The position numbers and the translations under genes were made by a program. Under the pieces are notes generated by a model, which was given only the letters and a program-made list of their open reading frames with translations, was not told the origin of the DNA and searched no databases. Below are positions 28,422-37,368 of a stretch of 41,807 nt of DNA, piece after piece (within the stretch, counting starts at the first letter, position 1; the number at the start of each line of letters is the position of its first letter). Where the stretch lies: the NCBI GenBank assembly GCA_015069335.1, contig SVIU01000007.1, positions 1 through 41,807 on the forward strand. Reading direction: 5' to 3'. Origin of the DNA: Clostridiales bacterium. Its GTDB lineage: Bacteria; Bacillota; Clostridia; Christensenellales; UBA1242.

Positions 28422-31400
28422 ATGAAAAAATACAATTTTTGTTTTATTATTTTTATATTTTTAATTTTTTCCACAACGTTTTGTTTTTATGGCGTTGGCA
28501 ATTTATCATATGCACAAACCTGCACGACTATTAGTTTTGATGAGTTTGCTTCAAAACTTGCATTAATGCAAGATAAATATGACAACCAAACCTCTGAAAA
28601 TTTTGATATTTGCACCAAAACCGATCTAATCCAACAAGATGGCAGGCTAATGATTCAAACTAAAAATTTTGAAGCAATAATAGGAGCAAGCCAACCCCCC
28701 CAAACTCAAAACAATACTGATAGTTTTAAACCAATTGACGAACTTGCCTCCCAGTATGGTTTTAAAGCAGCGCAAGCATCCGACAAAGTTATTTTAACAA
28801 AACCTCAATTACCAACACGCCTAATTGTAAAATCTAGCTCAAAATTAAATAATTATGGTGCGATTGATAGCATAGAAGGCTACAATAATTATCACATATT
28901 TCAATATCAAACTCCAGCACAAGCTGATTCTGCTTATAGATATTATCAAAATTTAAAAAGTGTTGATTGGGTCCAAAAAAACAACACCTTTACCTCGCAA
29001 GAAATCTTTTATTCAACCGCAAATGATACAATCCAGGCATTTGGAACAACCCAGCAAACAAAATGGGGCAAAGACGCTATGGAAGTTGAAAGTTACATTC
29101 AAAAAATAAAAAGCTCTGTTCCAAATTATTTATCAAAAGAGGTTGTTGTTGCTGTTTTAGACTCGGGCATCGACACCGACCACCCCACTTTTACAACTAA
29201 CAATAGAATTTTATACAGTTATGGCAAAAACTTTTCAACATCAAGGCCTGCCGGCACTTATCCATTTGAAGATGATCACGGTCATGGCTCACATGTTGCC
29301 GGCATAATATGCGATTTGACACTTCCAAATGTTAAAATTTTGCCAATAAAAGTTTTGAACAATGGCGGCGCTGCTGACTTGGCCACAATTATTTCGGGAC
29401 TAGAATATGTACTAAACTTGGCAACCACCACAAACCTAAATATTGTTGCAATTAACTTAAGTTTAGGAGATCATAACTTTAACATAATGGAACAACAAGT
29501 AGATTTTGTAAATATTTTTACCCGTGCAATAAATCAAGGCATTGTTCCTGTTGTTGCTGCAGGAAATGAGAGTGAAGATGCAATGCATGCCATACCCGCA
29601 AACACAAAATGTGCAATAACAGTCGGCAATGTCGGTATGTCGTCAACAAGCGGACAATCCGAATACACCATTAGTGGCAGTTCTAATTATGGAGAAATTG
29701 TTGATGTTGTTGCCCCTGGTACAAACATCTTAAGCGTCAATATGGGCGGAGGAGAAACTCTAAAATCGGGTACTTCGATGGCCACCCCACACGTGTCTGC
29801 TGCTGTTGCATTATATCAAACCTATCGCACATATACTCCAACACAAATCGAAAGGTTATTAAAATCAAACACCACAGATTTGGGCGAGGAAGGGCTTGAC
29901 CCAATTTATGGTTATGGCATGCCAAATTTTTCAAATGCTTATGATGAAATTCTTGACGACGTTTCATTTAGCAATACTCAAATAAATCATAGTTCTAGTT
30001 TTTCATTAAGACTAACTTCAAATGTTTCAAACAGCAAGATTTATTACACAACAAATTTTTCAGAGCCTTCAAAAACTAATGGAACCCTATACTCCTCATC
30101 AATCAATATTAATAAAAGTATGGTTGTAAAAGCCGTTCAGTATGTGTTTGATCAAAACGGCAAAATAATTAAAAAAAGCAATATTAAAACACAAAAATAT
30201 TGTCTAAACGGCAAAGATGTCGCTGAACCTTTTACGGTTGTCAATTCGGAAATAACAAAATACAAGGGAGTTCTGCCCGTTGTAACAATACCAGCAAATA
30301 TAAACAATCAAAGCATAGTGAGAATCAAAAATAGTGCGTTTAAAAATAACACCGACATAACCAAAATTAATCTTCCTACAACCCTACAAAATATTGGCAA
30401 CTTTGCTTTTTGTGGCTGCCATAATCTTAACGAGATTAATTTAACAAATGTTACCAATCTAGGTGAGGCTGCTTTTTATAATTGCAAAAGTTTAAAAAGC
30501 GTTAATCTAAAAAAGTGTGGTAAAATTCCGTCACTGGCTTTTAGAAATTGCTCCAGCCTAACCAACGTTTTTGAAACAGCCAACATTTTATCAATTGAAA
30601 AAAATGCTTTTACTTCTTGCTTATCACTTAAAACCGTCTCTTTTGAAAATGCAACAAATGTTGGAGATTCCGCACTTGCCAATACTTCGTTAATCAGCAT
30701 TAATATGCCTAATGTTGTCACAATTGGTGTAAGCTCTTTTGCATACAATCAACACTTAACATCGGCAATTTTTCCAAAATTGACCATATTAAAAGCCAAA
30801 TCATTTTGGTATTCTCCAAAACTTTCAGAAATGTCTTTCCCAGAAGTAACCAATATTAATTCCAACGTTTTCACTGGTTGTACAAGTTTGACAGAAATAA
30901 CCGATGAACACTTACCCAAGGCTCAATCAATTTCGGCGTATTCTCTTGCAGGCTGTACAAGTTTAACCAAAGTATCATTATCAAGCATTGTAACATGCTG
31001 GGCTGGTGTTTTTCACAGTTCAAAAAATTTAAAAGAAGTTTCTTTCTCAAATGCTATAACTATTTATAGTGATATTTTTGAAAAATGCGATAACATTGAA
31101 ACCGTAAACTTTCCAAATGCCACTAATATTGAAAAAAGGACTTTTAGATATGCAACAAGCTATAAAAACATCAATATATCTAAACAGCCAATAATATATG
31201 CAGACATGTTTAAAGATTGCTCAAAACTAGAAAAAATAAATGTATCTTCTGCAACAGAAATACAAGAGCGTGCTTTTTATGGTTGCTCGAAATTGGAGAA
31301 TATAAATGCATCTTCGGCAACAACAATAAAGACAAACTCATTTGACAGTTGTGTTGCATTAAAAGAAATTTTTCTACCCAAAATTCAAACAATAGAATCA

Positions 31401-33509
31401 AGCACGTTTGACTCAAGCGGCATCACAAAATTTTATATTGGCAAGCATATAACAAGCATATTTACCAGTACCATAAAATATGGTAAGTCAATAACAATTT
31501 ATGGCTATACAAACACCGCAGCGGAATCATTTGCAAGAAGCAATAACAACACCTTTATCGCCATTGAAGATTTGGCTTTTACAACAAATTTACCAAGCAC
31601 TAAAGCAGCTTTAGTCAATGAACAAATTGAGCCATTAACAGTTGAAACTAACGGATTGAATCCAACCTATCAATGGTATATAACAGAAGCAAACACAGCC
31701 ACAAATGGAGAAGTTTTGCAAGGTGAAACAAATGCCTCATTGACAATTAGCAGTGACACAGCAGGAGAAACAAAATATTATGTTGTGGTTACAGATTGGG
31801 ATGGCATGTCAATAACATCAAATTTATGTACCGTAACTATTAGTAATGCAAATCTTACTCTAACCTTCGATTCGAATGGTGGAAGCAGTGTTAACGATAT
31901 TCATTATACCACTTTTTCTAATGATGTCACCTTGCCAAGTACAACTAGAATGGGTTACACTTTTGTTGGTTGGTTTGCAAAAGTAAAAATCAATGGCACA
32001 ACACATTATGCTGGAACCAATTACTTTGTAAGTTCAAACCCATCTTTGGCTTATTCTAGCTTAGACAACTCCGAATTAACCACATCAAATAACTTTACAA
32101 CTATAGATTGTTCAGAATTTGCTCAAGATTGTGAATTTATTGCAAAATGGCAAGCAAACACAAACACTGCCTATAAAGTTCAACACTATTTTGAACAGTT
32201 GAACGGCACTTATAAACTTGACACAACAAAAAACCAGCTATTGCAAGGCACAACCGATCAAACTACTTATGCCACTTATTTAGACAATTTAACAGGATTT
32301 ATCAACAACACAAGCCACCAAAATAAAATAGAAAGTGGCATAATAGCCGCAAATGGCAGTTTGGTTCTAAAACTCTATTATTCGAGAACTCGCCATACAA
32401 TCCAATGGAAAGTTGATGATCAAATTATTGAAACCGATACTAATGTAATGTATGGCGCCACACCATCTTACAATGGTGTAACACCAACAAAAACCACACC
32501 CATAGCATATATACACACCTTTAATGGTTGGACTCCTAGCACCTCTATCGTAACTTGCGATGCAATTTATACTGCCCAGTTTGATAGCCAAATTAAAACA
32601 TTTAAAGTTATTTTTAACATTAACGGCGGCACACTGATATCTGGAAATATATCACAAACAATTGAATATGGACAAAATGCCCAAGCCCCTTCAGTTAAAA
32701 AAATTGGTTATACTTTTAGCGGATATAATTCTTCGCTAGAAAATATTACCGAAAATAAAACCATTAACGCCATATGGACACTGAATACATATACAATAAC
32801 TTATTATCTTGATGATGGCAACAATAGCCAAGACAACCCTTCTTGCTATACTATTCAAAATCTTCCTAAGTTTAATGATGCATATAAATATGGCTATGAC
32901 TTTGTTGGGTGGTTCGACAATGAAAATTTCTATGGCTCACAAATTACACAAATTGACACTTATAATTTAGGCGACATTTGTTTATATGCAAAATTCTTGT
33001 TAATCAAATGCAAACTTGTTTTAAAAAACTCTAACGATCTCCATGGCGTAATAAATTGTATTGATGGTGACTTATCATTTATCAAGTTTGGTGATGTACT
33101 AAAATTTGAAATTATACCCGACAAAACTTATTGTGTATCAAAAGTGTTGGTAAACAACTTAGAAGTAAGTATTTCAAACAACACATTTGCAATTACAGCT
33201 GCTGATCGCTCAATCAATTTGGAAATAATATACAAAAAAGATCCTATGATATATATTTTGTATGTTGCAATTGCAGCAATAATAATTACAGGCATAATTG
33301 CGGTTTTTATAATATTATCAAAAAGGAAAAAGCATAAATTATTACAAGGTTTGGCAACAGAATTAAAACAAAAATTTGCCACAAATATTCCAGAAAACAA
33401 ACCTTTAATACAAAACAATAATCCAAATAGAAACCAGAATAATGCAACAGTAAATCTTCCACCAAAGCCACCGCCAAAATTGCCTCCAAGGCAAAACAAT
33501 TTAAAGTAA
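28422..33509 (+). CDS. Large secreted, membrane-anchored subtilase (S8) with BspA-like LRR repeats and Flg_new/InlB-type repeats
   Basis: 1695 aa; signal peptide; catalytic AVLDSGIDTDHP, DDHGHGSHVAGI, SGTSMATPHVSAA; many IxxxAFxxCxxL repeats; FDSNGGSSVNDI..GYTFVGWF repeats; C-terminal TM and Pro-rich tail. Confidence 0.9.
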   Translation: MKKYNFCFIIFIFLIFSTTFCFYGVGNLSYAQTCTTISFDEFASKLALMQDKYDNQTSENFDICTKTDLIQQDGRLMIQTKNFEAIIGASQPPQTQNNTDSFKPIDELASQYGFKAAQASDKVILTKPQLPTRLIVKSSSKLNNYGAIDSIEGYNNYHIFQYQTPAQADSAYRYYQNLKSVDWVQKNNTFTSQEIFYSTANDTIQAFGTTQQTKWGKDAMEVESYIQKIKSSVPNYLSKEVVVAVLDSGIDTDHPTFTTNNRILYSYGKNFSTSRPAGTYPFEDDHGHGSHVAGIICDLTLPNVKILPIKVLNNGGAADLATIISGLEYVLNLATTTNLNIVAINLSLGDHNFNIMEQQVDFVNIFTRAINQGIVPVVAAGNESEDAMHAIPANTKCAITVGNVGMSSTSGQSEYTISGSSNYGEIVDVVAPGTNILSVNMGGGETLKSGTSMATPHVSAAVALYQTYRTYTPTQIERLLKSNTTDLGEEGLDPIYGYGMPNFSNAYDEILDDVSFSNTQINHSSSFSLRLTSNVSNSKIYYTTNFSEPSKTNGTLYSSSININKSMVVKAVQYVFDQNGKIIKKSNIKTQKYCLNGKDVAEPFTVVNSEITKYKGVLPVVTIPANINNQSIVRIKNSAFKNNTDITKINLPTTLQNIGNFAFCGCHNLNEINLTNVTNLGEAAFYNCKSLKSVNLKKCGKIPSLAFRNCSSLTNVFETANILSIEKNAFTSCLSLKTVSFENATNVGDSALANTSLISINMPNVVTIGVSSFAYNQHLTSAIFPKLTILKAKSFWYSPKLSEMSFPEVTNINSNVFTGCTSLTEITDEHLPKAQSISAYSLAGCTSLTKVSLSSIVTCWAGVFHSSKNLKEVSFSNAITIYSDIFEKCDNIETVNFPNATNIEKRTFRYATSYKNINISKQPIIYADMFKDCSKLEKINVSSATEIQERAFYGCSKLENINASSATTIKTNSFDSCVALKEIFLPKIQTIESSTFDSSGITKFYIGKHITSIFTSTIKYGKSITIYGYTNTAAESFARSNNNTFIAIEDLAFTTNLPSTKAALVNEQIEPLTVETNGLNPTYQWYITEANTATNGEVLQGETNASLTISSDTAGETKYYVVVTDWDGMSITSNLCTVTISNANLTLTFDSNGGSSVNDIHYTTFSNDVTLPSTTRMGYTFVGWFAKVKINGTTHYAGTNYFVSSNPSLAYSSLDNSELTTSNNFTTIDCSEFAQDCEFIAKWQANTNTAYKVQHYFEQLNGTYKLDTTKNQLLQGTTDQTTYATYLDNLTGFINNTSHQNKIESGIIAANGSLVLKLYYSRTRHTIQWKVDDQIIETDTNVMYGATPSYNGVTPTKTTPIAYIHTFNGWTPSTSIVTCDAIYTAQFDSQIKTFKVIFNINGGTLISGNISQTIEYGQNAQAPSVKKIGYTFSGYNSSLENITENKTINAIWTLNTYTITYYLDDGNNSQDNPSCYTIQNLPKFNDAYKYGYDFVGWFDNENFYGSQITQIDTYNLGDICLYAKFLLIKCKLVLKNSNDLHGVINCIDGDLSFIKFGDVLKFEIIPDKTYCVSKVLVNNLEVSISNNTFAITAADRSINLEIIYKKDPMIYILYVAIAAIIITGIIAVFIILSKRKKHKLLQGLATELKQKFATNIPENKPLIQNNNPNRNQNNATVNLPPKPPPKLPPRQNNLK

Positions 33510-33528
33510 TCCTTCTTATATTTTTCTA

Positions 33529-33609
33529 GAAATTAATATAGATATGTTAATAAGCCTTGCAAAATTATATAACGTAAGAACCGACTATATTTTAGGGCTT
33601 GAAGATTAA
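33529..33609 (+). pseudogene. Remnant of XRE-family HTH regulator C-terminus
   Basis: Frame reads EINIDMLISLAKLYNVRTDYILGLED*, typical helix 5/end of HTH_3 proteins; no N-terminal HTH upstream. Confidence 0.55.
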
Positions 33610-33617
33610 GTGCACAA

Positions 33618-33656
33618 AAAAAGAATTGCTGAGCGAATCAACAATTCTTTTTTAAT
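33618..33656. terminator. Bidirectional terminator downstream of metG
   Basis: AAGAATTGCTGA-GCGAA-TCAACAATTCTT with flanking A/T runs. Confidence 0.75.
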
Positions 33657-33672
33657 TATCTGTTTTAATTAT

Positions 33673-35274
33673 CTATTCTGCCTTTAATCTTTCAAACAAA
33701 AGTTCGTTGTCTAAAACTTTTAAGTCTTTGCCAATGGTAATTGGCTCCCAAACAACGCGTTTATCTAAGCCAAGTTTGTTTTTTACTCTTTGGCAAGTTT
33801 CTGGCATAAATGGAGCAAACAAGTTTGACATATTTGCCATCATATAAACACAGGTGTAAGTTGTGTTTGCAAAGCCAGTTGGATCTTCGGTTACTTGAAC
33901 CCAAGGTTTGTTGTCGTCATAATATTTGTTGCCGGCTGAAGCGTAATCCATTGCTTTTTCAAGCGCAAGTTTGATTTTGCCGTCTTCCATGAGTTTGCCA
34001 ACAGTTTCAAAAGCTTCTTTTGTTAAGGCAATAATGTTTTGGTCAATTTCGCCATTTGGAATATTGCCTTCAAATTTTTTGTTTAGGTATGATAGGTTTC
34101 TGTTGATAAAGTTGCCAAACACGCCAACCAAAAATTTGTTATGCACTTGCATAAAGTTGTCAATTGTAAAATTGCAATCTTTGTTTTCTGGGCCGTTAGA
34201 AATCATATAGTATCTAACAGAATCTTTTGGGAAAGACTCAACAAGCTCATTAATTCTTATTAAATTGCCCTTGCTCTTTGACATTTTTTCATTGTTCATA
34301 TTTACATATTCACATGAAATAATGCTATCTGGCAAGTTTAAATTGTCGTCAATTGCCATTAGTAGTGATGGGAAAATTACAGTATGGAAAGGAATATTGT
34401 CTTTTCCGTGGGCGTAATAAGATTTTACATTGCCCTTTTTCATAAACTCATCAAAGTCAATGCCTTTTTCTTCGGCAACTTTTCTTCCTGCTGTTAAATA
34501 ACCCATTACTGCTTCAATCCAAACATAAACTTTTTTGTCTTCAAAGCCAGCAAAAGGAACATCAACACCCCACTCTAATTGGCGAGTAACTGCCCTATCA
34601 ATAAGGCCCATATCCAAAAACTTTTCGGTTTCTTTAACCGCGTTAAAACGCCAAACATCTTTGTTTGCATCTTTTAAAGCATTGATTTTGTCTTGAAAAG
34701 CCGAAAGTTTGAAGTATAGGTGTTTGTTTGGTTTTTCAACAGTTGCAGTTCCACAAGCACTACATTTTTTATCTTTAACTTCTTTTGCATTTAGTGTTGC
34801 CAAACAGCTGTCGCATTGGTCGCCTTTTGCAACTCCACCACAGTGTGGGCAAGTTCCCACAATTTCCCTATCAGAAAGATACGTGTTGCAGTTTGGACAG
34901 TAGTCTTGCAACTCTTCTTGCTCATAAATGTAGCCATTTTTAAAAATTTTGTTTAAATATTCTTGAACATGCTTTTCGTGATACTCTGTCATTGTTGAAG
35001 TGTAAAGGTCATATGAAAAGTCCAAATCGTTAAAGTTTTTTGTGAATTCTTCGTGATATTTGGTTGCAATTTCTTTTGGGCTAACACCCTCTTTTTTTGC
35101 TCTTATCGTGATAGGTGTTCCGTGCGAGTCTGTACCTGAAACATAAATAACATTGTCGCCAACTTGTCTGTGATATCTAGCAAGAATATCGCCAGGCAAA
35201 AGTGCAGCCAAGTGTCCTACGTGAAGTGAATTGTTTGCGTATGGCCAAGCGCCACCAATAAAAATATTTCTCAT
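33673..35274 (-). CDS. metG: Methionyl-tRNA synthetase
   Basis: NIFIGGAWPYANNSLHVGHLAALLPGDILARY; YVSGTDSHGTPI; NEKMSKSKGN; Zn-binding CPNC/CPHC; start set to ATG 35274. Confidence 0.95.
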   Translation of the reverse strand: MRNIFIGGAWPYANNSLHVGHLAALLPGDILARYHRQVGDNVIYVSGTDSHGTPITIRAKKEGVSPKEIATKYHEEFTKNFNDLDFSYDLYTSTMTEYHEKHVQEYLNKIFKNGYIYEQEELQDYCPNCNTYLSDREIVGTCPHCGGVAKGDQCDSCLATLNAKEVKDKKCSACGTATVEKPNKHLYFKLSAFQDKINALKDANKDVWRFNAVKETEKFLDMGLIDRAVTRQLEWGVDVPFAGFEDKKVYVWIEAVMGYLTAGRKVAEEKGIDFDEFMKKGNVKSYYAHGKDNIPFHTVIFPSLLMAIDDNLNLPDSIISCEYVNMNNEKMSKSKGNLIRINELVESFPKDSVRYYMISNGPENKDCNFTIDNFMQVHNKFLVGVFGNFINRNLSYLNKKFEGNIPNGEIDQNIIALTKEAFETVGKLMEDGKIKLALEKAMDYASAGNKYYDDNKPWVQVTEDPTGFANTTYTCVYMMANMSNLFAPFMPETCQRVKNKLGLDKRVVWEPITIGKDLKVLDNELLFERLKAE

Positions 35275-35307
35275 TTTGATTTCTCCGTTTAATGTTGCCA
35301 AGTTTGT

Positions 35308-35532
35308 ATGAAACAAGGCACTAAATTTGAATATTATGATTATAATAATGAATTAAATACAATCATAAAACATTTGGATTATATCAAAACAAAAGTGGGA
35401 AGTCAAATAATTAATGCAGGCAAAGTGGGGTTTAATGAAGAAGTTACTGAACAAAAGTTTGGCTTTGGTGGTTTTTTAATGAAGATAATGGCGGTTAAAT
35501 TTAATAAGTCAAACACCCCTTCAGTCGGCTAA
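35308..35532 (+). CDS. Short hypothetical ORF whose 3' end reads into an intergenic repeat
   Basis: 74 aa, C-terminal KSNTPSVG encoded by the CTCCCC element; no clear RBS; likely a degraded fragment. Confidence 0.25.
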   Translation: MKQGTKFEYYDYNNELNTIIKHLDYIKTKVGSQIINAGKVGFNEEVTEQKFGFGGFLMKIMAVKFNKSNTPSVG

Positions 35533-35572
35533 TCGCCGACAGCTCCCCCTTAAAGTAGGGGGAGCCTTATTA
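35506..35572. repeat. CTCCCC double-hairpin element
   Basis: aagtcaaacaccccttcaGTCGGCtaatcGCCGACagctcccccttaaagtagggggagccttatt. Confidence 0.85.
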
Positions 35573-35584
35573 AATTGTCAATCA

Positions 35585-35795
35585 TTTTTCTCGTGTGCGA
35601 TAGCACACTTTTCCCTTTTCTCTTTTCTCGCGTTTCGAAGAAACGCTTGTCCTTCACTTTTCACGCATTTTGAAAAAATGCTTTTAGTTTTTCGTGCGTT
35701 TCGTTAGAAACGCCTTATCCGCCACTATTCACGCGATTGCCGAAAGGCATATCGCCTTTCACTGTTCACTATTCACTCGTTTACGCAAGTAAACG
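35585..35795. repeat. Mosaic of six hairpins separated by TTCAC-type spacers, abutting M1 peptidase stop
   Basis: Hairpins at 35593-35608, 35630-35646, 35665-35681, 35696-35713, 35733-35755, 35778-35795. Confidence 0.85.
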
Positions 35796-37271
35796 CTATT
35801 TAAACTCTCCCATTATCACTTCGCCGTCAAACCAGGCTTTAAAAAAACTTGATAAATCTTGCCCACTGGCACGGCTAAAACAATTAACCAAATCATCTGG
35901 CGTGGCTTCGGCAAATTTGTTTTGTTCATAATAAAATTTAATGCACTTATTAAGCCGCCTTTCGCCAAGCATATCTTTTAGGCTGGCAAACATAAGCATA
36001 CTTTTTGTGTAGCAAAGGTAGGCATATTCACTTTCGGTGTCAAACTCATTTAAACTGCGAAGCATGCTGGTTGAAAAGTTTGGCACAACATCATTGTACA
36101 CTTTTTCAAAATGCACATAACTTTTGGTGGCATTATTAAAAATTGTTTCACTGCTCAAATTGTAATTTGGGTATGTGTCATAAAACATTGCGGTGTTATA
36201 ATCGGTCAAACCCTCGTCCAAAAATCCATATTTATATTGATTATTTCCAACCACTCCATACCACCATTGATGGCATAGTTCATGCACCACAACATTGATG
36301 TGCGTGTCAAAGTCGGGGCATTCGTCGCTGATTAGCACCAGGTTTGGATATTCCATTCCCCCATGCACAAAATTGGCTTGCACCACCGACAATGTTTTGT
36401 AGGGGTATGCACCAAACTTGGTGTTCATATCAAGCACTTGGCAAATGGCACTCATTGTGCGGTCAGCTTGCTTGTCGTTATAATAGTAATAATTTATATC
36501 AATCCCTTTATAATTTTCATAATTTTGTTGAAACTTGCTAGATAGCACCATTGCAAAATCTCGCACTTTTTTGGCTTTTATGGTTGTTGTTTTTTTGTCG
36601 CCGTCAAGTGTTGTTTGCTGAGCACCTGTGCTTGCAAGAGTTAAGTTTTTATCATAAGTGATTTCCACTGTATAATTTGCAATTTTGCTATAAAACGGAT
36701 CGCCGTTGGAGTGGTATAAATCTTGCACAAACTCGCCATTTTCATAAACGCACAAAATTGGATAATAGTTGCAAAGGTTTATGGTGTTTTCGCCGTAGCC
36801 AAGCCTGTGGTTTACATTTGCCAAACTTACACTAAAACCAACTTCAAAAACAAAAGTGTCATCTGGGTAAACCTCTTGACCAAAGTTTACTTTTAAAATG
36901 TTTTCATCCTCGCCACATATGTCATAGTTTAAATATGTTTCGCCACATTCAACACTCTCTATTAAAATATCACCATAACTTTTGCCGTTTGGATATGCCT
37001 TGTCAAAATTGGCAAGCGAAACTACACTCGCCCTTGCGCCTTGTCTAAAAGCATTGGGATATAAATGCAAACACACTTCACTTAAAATACTGTCGGTATA
37101 ATTAAAAAAACTCACCGTTTGCTTGCCTTCCAAAACATTGCTGGTGGTGTCAAAATACAACTCTTGCACATATTCGCAATAATTCTGCTCGCTTATGGCA
37201 TTATGCGAAACGAGAACAAAAACCGAAATTCCCACCACAAAGCACAAAACAATAATCAACCATTTTTTCAT
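35796..37271 (-). CDS. M1 family metallopeptidase (gluzincin)
   Basis: HELCHQWWYGVVGNNQYKYGFLDEGLTDY (HExxH...E), N-terminal TM. Confidence 0.9.
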   Translation of the reverse strand: MKKWLIIVLCFVVGISVFVLVSHNAISEQNYCEYVQELYFDTTSNVLEGKQTVSFFNYTDSILSEVCLHLYPNAFRQGARASVVSLANFDKAYPNGKSYGDILIESVECGETYLNYDICGEDENILKVNFGQEVYPDDTFVFEVGFSVSLANVNHRLGYGENTINLCNYYPILCVYENGEFVQDLYHSNGDPFYSKIANYTVEITYDKNLTLASTGAQQTTLDGDKKTTTIKAKKVRDFAMVLSSKFQQNYENYKGIDINYYYYNDKQADRTMSAICQVLDMNTKFGAYPYKTLSVVQANFVHGGMEYPNLVLISDECPDFDTHINVVVHELCHQWWYGVVGNNQYKYGFLDEGLTDYNTAMFYDTYPNYNLSSETIFNNATKSYVHFEKVYNDVVPNFSTSMLRSLNEFDTESEYAYLCYTKSMLMFASLKDMLGERRLNKCIKFYYEQNKFAEATPDDLVNCFSRASGQDLSSFFKAWFDGEVIMGEFK

Positions 37272-37368
37272 AAAGTATGTTTATTCTTTGGCAACAAATA
37301 AAATTACATTGTTTGTTTGTAAAAAAAAAAATTTTGTGATAGTATGTTTTTTGTAAAAGGAAAAAGTT

